Numbered from the stretch's first letter, positions 56,147 to 64,000 are shown. The stretch: 64,000 nt of DNA from Lentisalinibacter orientalis (GCF_040706535.1 NZ_JAPDRJ010000001.1:1488001-1552000); one strand, 5' to 3'. Numbers and translations: made by a program. The notes: generated by a model from the letters alone, not told the origin.

Positions 56147-58164
56147 GGTCCGCTTTCCCCGGCCCGCGCCAGCGCCAGCCGCTCGCCCGACGGCGCGACG
56201 GGGCGATGCAGTGCCGAGAGCCGAAGCTCGCGGCCGGTCAGTCGCCAGCTGAAGATGCTGTCCGCCGTCAGGACGCGCTTGACGTAGCTGCGGGTCTCGG
56301 CGAACGGGATGGTCTCGATCCAGATGTCGGCCGGCAGCGACCCTGCCTCCGGCAGCCAGCGCTCCACCCGGTGCGGGCCTGCGTTGTACGCCGCGGTGGC
56401 CAGCACCGGGTTCGCGTCGAAGCGTTCGTAGACTTCGGCCAGGTACCGGGTGCCGAGCTGGATGTTGGCCGGCGGGTCGATCAGCGTCGCGTAGCCGCGC
56501 CAGCGCAACCGCGCGCGCTGCGCCGTGCCGCGCCCCGTGGCCGGCATGAGCTGCATCACGCCGATGGCGCCGGCGGACGAACGGATGTCCGCCATGAACA
56601 GGCTCTCGCTGCGGGCGATGCCGTAGGCCCAGGCCTCGCGGATGTCGGCGGCCGCGGCGTGAGTCTCGAAGTCCGTCTTCCAGGGCAACGGATAGCGCAG
56701 CCCGAGGTCGTCGTAGTGACCGGCCTTCGCCGCGGTGGCGATCGCCCGGGAGTGCCAGCCCCAGCGGTGCGCGAGCAGCGCGGCCTGGGCCAGCCGGTGG
56801 TCGTCGAGTCCGGCAACGGCTTCGTTCCACTCGCTGCGTCCCAGGCTCTCCAGGCCCACGTGGAACAGCTCGCCGGCCCGGCGGATGGCCGGGTCGCGCG
56901 CCAGCGCCGCGAGGGTCTCCTCGTCGGCCGGCAGCGGCGCATGGCCGAAGGCATAGGGCAGCTCCAGCGCATCCGCGGCCAGGAAGCCGTGATAGCTGCG
57001 TTCCGCGGCGAGTGCGCGCCACAGGGTCTCGGCAGCGGCCTGCTCGCCGGTGGCGGCCAGCGCCCGTGCGCGCCAGTAGCGCCAGACGTCCTCACCGGCC
57101 AGGTCGGATGGCATTGCCTCGATGGCGGCCAGCACGTCCGGCCAGTCTTCGCGGCGCAGTGCGTCCCGGGTGCGCCAGGCGAGCACGTCGGCGGAGGCCA
57201 GGTGCGCGGGGATCGCCTTCAGAAGACCCGGCGCCGCGGGCTCGCCCCGCAGGGCGGCGCGGATGCCGATGTAGCCCGCCACGTCCCAGCGCTCCCGGCC
57301 GGAGACGCCCAGCTGCGGCGCCAGCCGCCGCCAGAGTTCGGCCGCATAGGCGGGATCGCGGCGCGCGAGCGCCTCCACGCCCCAGAGGGCGCGCGCCCGG
57401 ACGGTCGCCCCGACGCCGGCGGGGTCCAGCCGGACGAGTTCCGCGGCGGGGTCGTTCTGCATGGCGATCCACGCCGCGGCTTCCCGCTGCGCCTCGTCGT
57501 CCAGTTCCCGTGCCAGATAGCGGGCCAGCCGGAACTCCCGGGCGTCGATGGCGAGCGCGAACCGTTGCCGGTAGCGTTCGGCGTCCAGCAGTCCCTGAGC
57601 GCGCATGGCGTCGAAGACGGGATCGCATTCCCGCGGCTGGCTCCGGCCCGCGAGCCAGAGCCGCTCGACGTCGTTCTCCGTGTAGCGATGGCCGGCTGCG
57701 GCCAGCGTCCGCGCCCGTGCCGCGGTGCAGTCGAGTGCGGTGATGCCCGCGTCCGCATAGCGCTCGTCATACAGCGCCAGGAAACGCGGCCAGTCGCCCC
57801 GCCGTGCCAGCTCGTGGATCCAGCGGTTGGCCAGCCGTCGGGCGGGCGGCAGGTGCGCATGTTCCCGCAGGAAGGCCTCGACGTCCGCAGTATCCGCGCG
57901 CCGGATCGTCGCCTGCAGCCAGGCCACGCGCAGATCGGGCCAGAGCGGATAGTCGCGGAGCTCGGCGGCGGCCGCTTCCGCCGGCGCCCATTCACCTTCG
58001 CGGGCCTCCGCGTAGGCGGTGGCGAACAGCTGCCGGCGGGCTTCGATATCGTCGGCCGCGGAAGCCCGGTCCGCCGCGGTCGCAGCCGTGAGGGCCACGG
58101 CGGCCGGGACGGCCATGGCTGCCAGGGCGAGAAGAAAGAGCGGAAGGGCGCGCGAGCCGTGCAT
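56143..58164 (-). CDS. slt: Soluble lytic murein transglycosylase
   Basis: The protein has 673 residues, close to E. coli Slt70 (645). A signal peptide is followed by a long alpha-superhelical region and a C-terminal goose-lysozyme-like domain. The catalytic glutamate lies in GIARSESLFMADIRSSAGAIGVMQLMP-type sequence (E of ARSESLF). The late NIQLGTRYLAEV, FDANPVLATAAYNAGPHRV and PFAETRSYVKRVL motifs are typical of family 1 transglycosylases. It cleaves the glycan strand of peptidoglycan to 1,6-anhydromuropeptides. Confidence 0.93.
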   Translation of the reverse strand: MHGSRALPLFLLALAAMAVPAAVALTAATAADRASAADDIEARRQLFATAYAEAREGEWAPAEAAAAELRDYPLWPDLRVAWLQATIRRADTADVEAFLREHAHLPPARRLANRWIHELARRGDWPRFLALYDERYADAGITALDCTAARARTLAAAGHRYTENDVERLWLAGRSQPRECDPVFDAMRAQGLLDAERYRQRFALAIDAREFRLARYLARELDDEAQREAAAWIAMQNDPAAELVRLDPAGVGATVRARALWGVEALARRDPAYAAELWRRLAPQLGVSGRERWDVAGYIGIRAALRGEPAAPGLLKAIPAHLASADVLAWRTRDALRREDWPDVLAAIEAMPSDLAGEDVWRYWRARALAATGEQAAAETLWRALAAERSYHGFLAADALELPYAFGHAPLPADEETLAALARDPAIRRAGELFHVGLESLGRSEWNEAVAGLDDHRLAQAALLAHRWGWHSRAIATAAKAGHYDDLGLRYPLPWKTDFETHAAAADIREAWAYGIARSESLFMADIRSSAGAIGVMQLMPATGRGTAQRARLRWRGYATLIDPPANIQLGTRYLAEVYERFDANPVLATAAYNAGPHRVERWLPEAGSLPADIWIETIPFAETRSYVKRVLTADSIFSWRLTGRELRLSALHRPVAPSGERLALARAGESGP

Positions 58165-58203
58165 GCTGAGAACATACGCAGCGGCCCGGGCGGTGGCAAG
58201 GCG

Positions 58204-58239
58204 AAAAAAAGGCCGGCCTGCAGCGGCTGCAGGCCGGCC
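58204..58239 (-). terminator. Intrinsic terminator after degP
   Basis: On the minus strand a 13-bp perfect stem with a 3-nt loop (58211-58239) is followed by TTTTTTT (58204-58210). It sits 18 nt after the degP stop. Confidence 0.92.
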
Positions 58240-58257
58240 CGGTCGCGATGGACGCCG

Positions 58258-59607
58258 CTAGCGTATCTGCAGCAGCAGCACGCGGTCGCCGCGGATGACT
58301 TTCAGGAACAGGATCCGGCTGTCACCGACCGCTTCGCGCAGTTCCGTCATGTTGGTGACGGGGCTGCGATTGACTTCGACGATGACGTCGCCCGGCCGCA
58401 GGCCGCGCTGGGCCGCCGGGCTGCCGGCCTCGACGGAGACCACCTCCACGCCGTTGGCGTCGGGGCCTGTCGCTGGCGCGAACTCGGCGCCCTCGAGGCC
58501 GGGATGCAGGTCCACGCCGGCGCTGCTCATCATGGCGTTGCGGTCGTCCAGGATGGCGGTCACGGTCCGCTCACGGCCCTCGCGCAGCAGGCGGATCTCC
58601 ACTTCGTCGCCGGCGCGTAGCAGGCCGATGGTGTTGCGCAGCTCCGTGCCGCTCGCGATCGGCTCGCCGTTCGCCTCGACGATGATGTCGTCCACCTGGA
58701 TGCCCGCCTGTTCGGCGGCGGAGCCCGGGTTCACGGACTGGACCAGCGCGCCGCGCACGTCGTCGAGGCCCAGCGCGTCGGCGGTATCCTCATCGACGGT
58801 GCTGATCTGCACGCCCAGCAGGCCGCGTCGTACCTCGCCATACTCCAGGATCTGGCGCATGATCGCGTTGGCCATGTTGGAGGGCACGGCGAAGCCGATG
58901 CCGACGTTGCCGCCGGTGCGAGAGATGATCGCCGAATTGATGCCGACCAGCTCGCCGCGCAGGTTCACCAGCGCGCCGCCGGAGTTACCCGGGTTGATCG
59001 AGGCATCCGTCTGGATGAAATCCTCGTAACCGTCCGGATTCAGCCCGAAGCGTCCGAGCGCGCTGACGATGCCCGACGTCACCGTGTGCTGCAGCCCGAA
59101 CGGATTGCCGATGGCGATGACGAAGTCGCCGACCTCGAGGACGTCGGAGTCGCCGATGGGCAGCTCCACGAGCCCGTCTTCCTCGACTTTCAGGATCGCG
59201 ATGTCCGTGCCCGGGTCGGAGCCGATGATCTCGGCGTCCAGCGTGCGGTCGTTGAACAGTGTGATCTCGATCTCGTCCGCGCCGTTCACCACGTGGTGGT
59301 TCGTGATGATGTACCCGTTGTCCGCATCCACGATCACGCCGGAACCCGCGCTCTGCATCCGACGCTCGCGCGGCTGCTGCTCGGGCACGCCGAAGAAGCG
59401 GCGGAACGGGTCGTTGTCGTGGAAGGGCGTGCGCATCTCGACGGTGGCGCTGACGCGGATATTCACGACGGCGGGAGAGACGCGCTGGACGAGGGGTGCG
59501 AGGCTCGGCACCTTCTCGTCATCCACGAGCTGGGGCAGGGCGGCCCAGCCGGGGCCTGCCAGGCCGATCGCCAGGGTGAGGGTTGCCAGGACGCTACGTC
59601 TTGTCAT
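58258..59607 (-). CDS. DegP/Do-family periplasmic serine protease (HtrA)
   Basis: The protein has 449 residues with a signal peptide cut near residue 22 (GWA-AL). The catalytic triad is H105 (TNHHVV), D135 (GTDIAIL) and S209 (NPGNSGGAL). Two PDZ domains follow (about 255-345 and 355-449). It would degrade or refold misfolded envelope proteins. The start at 59607 has AGAGGA 9 nt upstream; the frame is open further upstream. The protein ends LLLQIR. Confidence 0.93.
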   Translation of the reverse strand: MTRRSVLATLTLAIGLAGPGWAALPQLVDDEKVPSLAPLVQRVSPAVVNIRVSATVEMRTPFHDNDPFRRFFGVPEQQPRERRMQSAGSGVIVDADNGYIITNHHVVNGADEIEITLFNDRTLDAEIIGSDPGTDIAILKVEEDGLVELPIGDSDVLEVGDFVIAIGNPFGLQHTVTSGIVSALGRFGLNPDGYEDFIQTDASINPGNSGGALVNLRGELVGINSAIISRTGGNVGIGFAVPSNMANAIMRQILEYGEVRRGLLGVQISTVDEDTADALGLDDVRGALVQSVNPGSAAEQAGIQVDDIIVEANGEPIASGTELRNTIGLLRAGDEVEIRLLREGRERTVTAILDDRNAMMSSAGVDLHPGLEGAEFAPATGPDANGVEVVSVEAGSPAAQRGLRPGDVIVEVNRSPVTNMTELREAVGDSRILFLKVIRGDRVLLLQIR

Positions 59608-59743
59608 GCGATGAGTTCCTCTGTGCGAAATGGATGTCGCTGAACGGCACAGCCGATGCGGTCCGGGCCACTGCAGTTGATTCTGGGCCCGACCTGCTGA
59701 ATCCATCATGAACGCTCGTGATGGGACCCGTCCAGCAAAGACA

Positions 59744-59777
59744 ACGGCGGAGGCCGGTTGGTTCCGGCCTCCGCCGT
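59744..59777 (-). terminator. Intrinsic terminator after hsp20
   Basis: A perfect 14-bp GC-rich stem with a 6-nt loop is followed on the minus strand by TTGTCTTTG. It lies 48 nt after the hsp20 stop and before the degP leader. Confidence 0.75.
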
Positions 59778-59824
59778 CCGAGATACGCTCGTCGGGCCGG
59801 GCATCGCCGTGCCCGACGCCGGCG

Positions 59825-60268
59825 TCATTCGACGGTGACGTCGATGCGCCGCGGCATCACCTTGGGCTGCTTCGGGATGCTGATCTCGAGTACGCCGTGG
59901 GAGCTCTTCGCGGTAATACTCTCGGCATCCGCGGTCTCCGGCAGCGTGAAGCGGCGGAAGAAGCTGCCGCTGACCCGCTCGACGCGGCGGTAGCCGTTGC
60001 GCTCGTCCCGGTCGCTGAACTCCCGCTTGCCGCTCAGCGTGAGCACCCCGTTCTCCATGCTCACCTCGATGTCCTTGGGATCGACGCCCGGGACATCGGC
60101 GGTGAGGACGAAGCGGTCGGTCTCCTCGCTGATGTCGACGGCGGGGATCCAGTCGGCGACGGCGGACGAACTCTCCGGGTCCGCCGGCACGCGGCCCGCC
60201 ATCAGTTTGTCCAGATCACGGTGGAGCCGGTTCACCAGGCTCCAGGGTTCGTAGGTTACAAGGCTCAT
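59825..60268 (-). CDS. Hsp20/alpha-crystallin small heat-shock protein
   Basis: The protein has 147 residues. A strong AGGAGG ribosome site 6 nt upstream fixes the start at 60268. The alpha-crystallin domain runs from about residue 43 to 140, with VDISEETDRFVLTADVPGV, the GVLTLSGKRE strand and the A-x-x-x-x-G-V-L motif (SSHGVLEISIPK). It is an ATP-independent holdase. A sigma-32-type promoter lies upstream, and degP follows downstream. Confidence 0.95.
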   Translation of the reverse strand: MSLVTYEPWSLVNRLHRDLDKLMAGRVPADPESSSAVADWIPAVDISEETDRFVLTADVPGVDPKDIEVSMENGVLTLSGKREFSDRDERNGYRRVERVSGSFFRRFTLPETADAESITAKSSHGVLEISIPKQPKVMPRRIDVTVE

Positions 60269-60324
60269 AATCGACCTCCTGGTTGGTTGTCGGGCGCTCT
60301 GCCCGCTCCTGTTCGATGAGGCCG

Positions 60325-60353
60325 AAATGCGGACCGGTCTGCGGCTTTTCAAG
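60325..60353 (-). promoter_or_regulatory. Sigma-32 heat-shock promoter of hsp20
   Basis: On the minus strand CTTGAAA (60347-60353) and CCGCATTT (60325-60332) are 14 nt apart, one mismatch from the RpoH consensus. The predicted leader is about 50 nt. Confidence 0.8.
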
Positions 60354-60409
60354 TGGTTCGGACGGCCGGAAAGCCGCCGTTGAAGCGCCTGGGGATGCCC
60401 TGGAGCGTT

Positions 60410-60425
60410 GCACAAGATATTGTGT
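60410..60425. promoter_or_regulatory. NrdR box A (distal)
   Basis: The 16-mer GCACAAGATATTGTGT matches the NrdR-box consensus acaCwAtATaTwGtgt at 14 positions, including all invariant ones. It overlaps another palindrome, GTGTCA-N6-TGACAC (60422-60439). Confidence 0.7.
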
Positions 60426-60522
60426 CACTAATATGACACCCCGGCGCGCAGAAAATACCCGGATTTTAATGCGCTTTTTGCGGTAAATTCTTTAAATTAT
60501 TGATATTTAGAGGCTTTTAGTG

Positions 60523-60545
60523 GGGAAAAAGTTTCCGTTTTTCCC
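60523..60545. other. Palindrome abutting the nrdJ -35
   Basis: GGGAAAAA and TTTTTCCC flank a 7-nt centre and end one base before TTGACA. It could be an operator or an RNA hairpin of leftward transcripts. Confidence 0.45.
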
Positions 60546-60574
60546 TTGACAGCGGCCCCTCACGGTCCTAATCT
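60546..60574 (+). promoter_or_regulatory. Sigma-70 promoter of nrdJ
   Basis: TTGACA (60546-60551) is followed after exactly 17 nt by TAATCT (60569-60574). The leader to the ATG at 60764 is about 180 nt and starts just before NrdR box B. Confidence 0.65.
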
Positions 60575-60586
60575 AACGGCTCGCAG

Positions 60587-60602
60587 GCACAACATCTTGT
60601 GT
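60587..60602. promoter_or_regulatory. NrdR box B (proximal)
   Basis: GCACAACATCTTGTGT matches the NrdR-box consensus at 13 of 16 positions, including all invariant ones. It lies just after the predicted start of nrdJ transcription, where repressor binding would block elongation or initiation. Confidence 0.7.
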
Positions 60603-60675
60603 CTCGCAAAACAAGCATAAACCTTGCTTCAGGGCAGGTGTCCGGCTCGCTCGTGTCGGATACCGAGGGGTTCTT

Positions 60676-60748
60676 ATGCGGTGTTCTGGCCACCGCATTT
60701 GACAGAATATACCGCCGTTCAGGCACTTGGCCGACGGCTCGGCTTTTT
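60676..60748 (+). promoter_or_regulatory. Leader stem-loops upstream of nrdJ
   Basis: A perfect 8-bp stem with a 7-nt loop lies at 60676-60698. A short 5-bp GC stem followed by TTTTT (60730-60748) resembles a weak intrinsic terminator 15 nt before the ATG. No B12 box is seen, so this is not a recognisable cobalamin riboswitch. Confidence 0.4.
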
Positions 60749-60763
60749 GGGGGTTCTCGTACG

Positions 60764-62911
60764 ATGAAACCGGCAGAGATGATGGCACCGACCGCAGTCT
60801 CGGAAATCGCTTTCCAGGATGCGTCTATCGACATCTGGGATTCCAAATACAGGCTGAAAGCCAAGGACGGCACGGAGATCGATGCCACCGTCGATGCCAC
60901 CTACCAGCGGGTGGCCCGCGCACTGGCCGACGTTGAGCCGGCCGGCCGTCGCGAACACTGGTACGAGCGCTTCCTGTGGGCGCTCAGGAGCGGCGCCATC
61001 CCGGCCGGTCGCATCACCTCCAATGCGGGCGCCCAGGCCCACAAGCCGGCCACTTCCACCATCAACTGCACGGTGTCTGGCACCATCATGGATTCGATGG
61101 ACGACATCCTGAACAAGGTGCACGAAGCCGGCCTGACGCTGAAGGCGGGCTGCGGCATCGGCTACGAGTTCTCCACCCTGCGGCCGAAGGGCGCGTACGT
61201 GACGGGCGCCGGTGCCTACACCTCCGGTCCGCTGTCCTTCATGGATATCTACGACAAGATGTGCTTCACGGTGTCGTCGGCGGGCGGCCGCCGCGGCGCC
61301 CAGATGGGCACCTTCGACGTGGGCCACCCCGACGTGATGGATTTCGTGCGCGCCAAGCGGGAGAACGGCCGCCTGCGCCAGTTCAACCTGTCGCTGCTGA
61401 TCACCGATGAATTCATGCAGGCGGTGAAGGACGACCAGGACTGGAAGCTCGCGTTCCCCGTGTCGGTGGACGAGGCGGAGCACGACCAGCTCGAGCTCGC
61501 CGATCGGGAGCAGTTCATCTGGCGGGAGTGGCCCGGCGGCGGCGACTACGTGCAGGACGAGAGCGGGCTGGTGGCCTGCCGCATCTACAAGACGGTACCC
61601 GCGCGGCGGCTGTGGGACATGATCATGGCCTCCACCTACGATTTCGCCGAACCGGGTTTCGTGCTGGTCGACCGGGTGAACGAGATGAACAACAACTGGT
61701 GGACGGAGAACATCCGCGCCACCAACCCCTGCGGCGAGCAGCCACTGCCGCCCTACGGCTCGTGCCTGCTCGGCTCGGTCAACCTGACCAAGTTCGTGGT
61801 CTCGCCGTTCACCGACGAGGCGCGCTTCGACTGGGAGGAGTTCAGCGAGGTGGTGAAGGTGTTCACCCGCATGCTGGACAATGTCGTCGAGATCAACGGC
61901 CTGCCGCTGGGCGAGCAGCGCAACGAGATCACGCGCAAGCGGCGTCACGGCATGGGTTTCCTCGGGCTCGGCTCCACCATCACGATGATGGGCATGAAAT
62001 ACGGCGAGCCGGGCTCCGTGGAGTTCACCGAGAAGGTGGCGAAGCAGCTCGCGATCTCGGGCTGGGAGACCGGCCTGGAACTCGCCCGCGAGAAGGGACC
62101 GGCGCCGATTATGGAGGAGGAGTTCGAGGTGACGCCGGAGATGCTGCGCAAGCGGCCCGAGATGGCCGCCGACGGCATCCGCCCGGGCGATCGCCTGCCC
62201 GGCCGCGTCCTGCACGCGCGCTACAGCCGTTACATGCAGAAGGTCGCCGCCGAGGCCCCCGAGCTGGTGCAGGAGCTGGAGCGGGTGGGCGCCCGCTTCA
62301 CCCATCACAGCTCGATTGCGCCGACGGGCACCATCTCGCTGTCGCTGGCCAACAATGCGAGCAACGGCATCGAGCCGAGCTTCGCCCACCATTACTTCCG
62401 CAACGTCATCCGCGAGGGTCGCAAGTCCAAGGAGAAGGTGGACGTGTTCTCGTTCGAGCTGCTCGCCTACCGGGAGCTGATCAACCCGCGGGCCATGCCG
62501 CATTCCGATGCGCCGGAGGAGAAGCTGCCCGAGTACTTCATTACCTCGGACGACGTGACGCCGAAGCAGCACGTGGACATCCAGGCGGCGGCGCAGAAGT
62601 GGGTGGACTCGTCCATCTCGAAGACGGCGAACGTGCCCACCGAGTATCCCTACGAGGATTTCAAGGACATCTACCTCTACGCCTACGAGCAGGGACTGAA
62701 GGGCTGCACCACCTTCCGCTTCAATCCGGAGGCCTTCCAGGGCGTGCTCGTGAAGGAGCAGGACCTGAAGAACACCACCTACGTCTTCGAGCTGGATGAC
62801 GGCAGCACGGTGGAGCTGAAGGGCGACGAGGAGATCGAGTACGACGGCGAGATGCATACCGCCGCGAACCTGTTCGACGCGCTGAAGGAAGGCTACTACG
62901 GCAAGTTCTGA
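60764..62911 (+). CDS. nrdJa: Adenosylcobalamin-dependent (class II) ribonucleotide reductase, catalytic subunit
   Basis: The protein has 715 residues. The start at 60764 fits the family; the frame is open upstream. Substrate-site and radical-site pieces are in place: TINCTVSGT and LKAGCGIGYEFS early, then NPCGEQPLPPYGSCLLGSVNL with the catalytic N-x-C-x-E. PTGTISLSLANNASNGIEP is the late active-site loop. It makes deoxynucleotides using coenzyme B12 and works with or without oxygen. The C-terminal cysteine segment is missing and is encoded by the next gene, as in Pseudomonas aeruginosa nrdJa/nrdJb. Confidence 0.93.
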   Translation: MKPAEMMAPTAVSEIAFQDASIDIWDSKYRLKAKDGTEIDATVDATYQRVARALADVEPAGRREHWYERFLWALRSGAIPAGRITSNAGAQAHKPATSTINCTVSGTIMDSMDDILNKVHEAGLTLKAGCGIGYEFSTLRPKGAYVTGAGAYTSGPLSFMDIYDKMCFTVSSAGGRRGAQMGTFDVGHPDVMDFVRAKRENGRLRQFNLSLLITDEFMQAVKDDQDWKLAFPVSVDEAEHDQLELADREQFIWREWPGGGDYVQDESGLVACRIYKTVPARRLWDMIMASTYDFAEPGFVLVDRVNEMNNNWWTENIRATNPCGEQPLPPYGSCLLGSVNLTKFVVSPFTDEARFDWEEFSEVVKVFTRMLDNVVEINGLPLGEQRNEITRKRRHGMGFLGLGSTITMMGMKYGEPGSVEFTEKVAKQLAISGWETGLELAREKGPAPIMEEEFEVTPEMLRKRPEMAADGIRPGDRLPGRVLHARYSRYMQKVAAEAPELVQELERVGARFTHHSSIAPTGTISLSLANNASNGIEPSFAHHYFRNVIREGRKSKEKVDVFSFELLAYRELINPRAMPHSDAPEEKLPEYFITSDDVTPKQHVDIQAAAQKWVDSSISKTANVPTEYPYEDFKDIYLYAYEQGLKGCTTFRFNPEAFQGVLVKEQDLKNTTYVFELDDGSTVELKGDEEIEYDGEMHTAANLFDALKEGYYGKF

Positions 62912-62973
62912 GCGCGGAGCTGGCAAGGATTGATGCGGTCCCGCCGCGGCGGGGCCTGACGAGGAAGCGAAGA

Positions 62974-63681
62974 ATGGCTGCAAAGAAGATAGACAGGAAG
63001 ATCGTCGGCTACACCGTGAAGAAGCCGGAGGACAAGGCGGAGAAGAAGCGCGCCTACGAGGTGGAGCAGGAGGGCGACGGCGCCACCGTCATCCGCATGC
63101 ACGAGCGGCTCGAGCGCCCGGAGGTGCTGATCGGCTCCACCTACAAGGTGAAGACGCCGGTCTCGGATCACGCGATGTACGTCACCATCAACGACATCGT
63201 GCTGAACGAGGACACGCCCCACGAGCAGCGCCGGCCGTTCGAGATCTTCATCAACTCGAAGAACCTCGACCACTACCAGTGGATCGTGGCGCTGACCCGC
63301 ATCATCTCCGCGGTGTTCCGCAAGGGCGGCGACGTGACCTTCCTGGTGGACGAGCTTAAGGCCGTGTTCGACCCCCGCGGCGGCTACTGGCAGCCGGGCG
63401 GCAAGTTCATGCCCTCCATCATCGCCGAGCTGGGCCACATCGTGGAGAAGCACCTGAACACCATCGGCCTGCTGAAGCCGGCCGGCCCGGACGAGCACCA
63501 GCAGAAGCTGATCGCCGAGAAGCGGGCGGAGTTCGAGGCGCGCGCGGCGCAGACCGACGCCTTCTCCGAGAGCGAGTTCCCGGAGGGCGCGCAGCTCTGC
63601 GCCAAGTGCAACGTGGCCGCCGTCATCATGATGGACGGCTGCATGACCTGTCTGAGCTGCGGCGAGTCCAAGTGCGGCTGA
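62974..63681 (+). CDS. nrdJb: Class II ribonucleotide reductase C-terminal subunit (NrdJb)
   Basis: The protein has 235 residues. The N-terminal part is basic (KKIDRKIVGYTVKKPEDK), the middle has a TSCPD-like region (TYKVKTPVSDHAMYVTIND), and the end is a cysteine cluster (CAKCN, then CMTCLSCGESKCG). The tail probably re-reduces the NrdJa active site through a mobile dithiol or zinc module. It starts 62 nt after nrdJa. Confidence 0.9.
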   Translation: MAAKKIDRKIVGYTVKKPEDKAEKKRAYEVEQEGDGATVIRMHERLERPEVLIGSTYKVKTPVSDHAMYVTINDIVLNEDTPHEQRRPFEIFINSKNLDHYQWIVALTRIISAVFRKGGDVTFLVDELKAVFDPRGGYWQPGGKFMPSIIAELGHIVEKHLNTIGLLKPAGPDEHQQKLIAEKRAEFEARAAQTDAFSESEFPEGAQLCAKCNVAAVIMMDGCMTCLSCGESKCG

Positions 63682-63749
63682 GCGCCGCGTAAAGGGACGC
63701 TCTCTTTGCTAACATGCCGGGCTTCCGAGGTTTCCCCGGCGGCAAGCTC

Positions 63750-64000
63750 GTGACCCTGCAGATACCAGACTTCTCCGGCGCCCGTCTTCTCGTGGCCGGG
63801 GACCTCATGCTCGACCAGTACTGGTTCGGCGCCACCGGTCGCATCTCGCCGGAGGCGCCGGTGCCGGTGGTGCACGTGCGCGACGGCGAGGAGCGGCCGG
63901 GCGGCGCCGCCAACGTTGCGGTGAACCTGGCCGAGCTGGGCGCGCCCGCGGCGCTGGTGGGGATCGTTGGCGCCGACGAGGCCGCCGGACGCCTCGAGGC
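63750..64000 (+). CDS. hldE: Bifunctional heptose kinase/adenylyltransferase HldE (3' truncated by window)
   Basis: The first 83 residues are present. From GTG 63750 the N-terminus matches HldE (IPDFSGARLLVAGDLMLDQYW against the E. coli start), then RISPEAPVPVV and PGGAANVAVNLAELG of the PfkB-type sugar kinase domain. An in-frame ATG at 63714 would add 12 residues, but a TAACAT -10-like hexamer overlaps it. The enzyme makes ADP-heptose for lipopolysaccharide inner core. The adenylyltransferase half is outside the window. Confidence 0.85.
   Translation, partial: MTLQIPDFSGARLLVAGDLMLDQYWFGATGRISPEAPVPVVHVRDGEERPGGAANVAVNLAELGAPAALVGIVGADEAAGRLE

Larger units (their letters stand above)
60269..60763. 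other. 495-bp divergent regulatory region between hsp20 and nrdJ
   Basis: No gene is evident. The region is unusually AT-rich from about 60410 to 60550 compared with the rest of the window. It holds a sigma-32-type promoter (leftward), two NrdR boxes, a 23-nt palindrome, a sigma-70 promoter (rightward) and stem-loops in the nrdJ leader. Confidence 0.75.

Noticed and set aside
60575..60763. Cobalamin riboswitch in the nrdJ leader
   Set aside because: Searched for the B12 box and the GCCACTG loop and found neither; only generic hairpins and NrdR boxes.

Overview
The window is GC-rich chromosomal DNA with dense, short-spaced operons. Gene content points to a free-living, aerobic Gammaproteobacterium: the rpsU-yqeY-dnaG-rpoD operon, HldE, RND efflux, a Pseudomonas-type split class II ribonucleotide reductase, TonB and UppP. 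I cannot name the genus; GC content and gene set fit the Nevskiales/Xanthomonadales/Chromatiales neighbourhood. There is no prophage, IS element, rRNA or CRISPR array. The only tRNA is tRNA-Ile with a CAU anticodon.

Layout. 1-6.1 kb: 3' end of a TonB-like gene, then a tripartite RND efflux operon (outer-membrane factor, fusion protein, pump). 6.2-13.3 kb: a thiamine-diphosphate enzyme with an SRPBCC-fold protein, a haloalkane dehalogenase, a HupE/UreJ membrane protein with a PpiC-type isomerase, a short-chain dehydrogenase and an HSL-family esterase. 13.3-25.1 kb: a two-armed haem/outer-membrane locus (below). 25.3-35 kb: MOSC protein, saccharopine-dehydrogenase-like reductase, HExxH exported protein, MerR regulator and a double-length UvrA. 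35.2-41.9 kb: rhomboid protease, Cu/Zn superoxide dismutase, exported protein, SLC13 carrier, MgtC/DUF4010 protein, tRNA-Ile, YqcC and an EEP-family hydrolase. 41.9-49.9 kb: the macromolecular synthesis operon, divergent from tsaD-folB-folK, then an S41 protease. 50-64 kb: pteridine reductase, MidA, UppP, CCA-adding enzyme, zinc aminopeptidase, NDUFA9-like protein, Slt, DegP, Hsp20, NrdJa/NrdJb and the start of hldE.

The most interesting region is 13.3-25.1 kb. One arm (minus strand) encodes three exported proteins: a monohaem protein, a dihaem LamG lipoprotein and a DUF1501-like protein. The other arm (plus strand) encodes a dihaem lipoprotein resembling hydrazine synthase alpha subunit, two outer-membrane beta-barrel proteins, a CGCN-ending DUF4266 lipoprotein and a DUF3570 beta-barrel protein. 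In the 864-bp divergent gap, the minus arm has a near-perfect sigma-54 promoter, upstream palindromes placed like enhancer-binding sites, and a class I cyclic-di-GMP riboswitch in its leader. I infer an envelope or surface redox system under sigma-54 and c-di-GMP control. Its substrate is unknown.

Other regulatory DNA read directly: a sigma-32-type promoter for hsp20, two strong NrdR-box matches 177 bp apart upstream of nrdJ, intrinsic terminators after rpoD, degP and hsp20, a REPIN-like nested inverted repeat at 25.07-25.28 kb, a palindrome supplying the esterase stop codon, and three short tandem repeats in 5' leaders.
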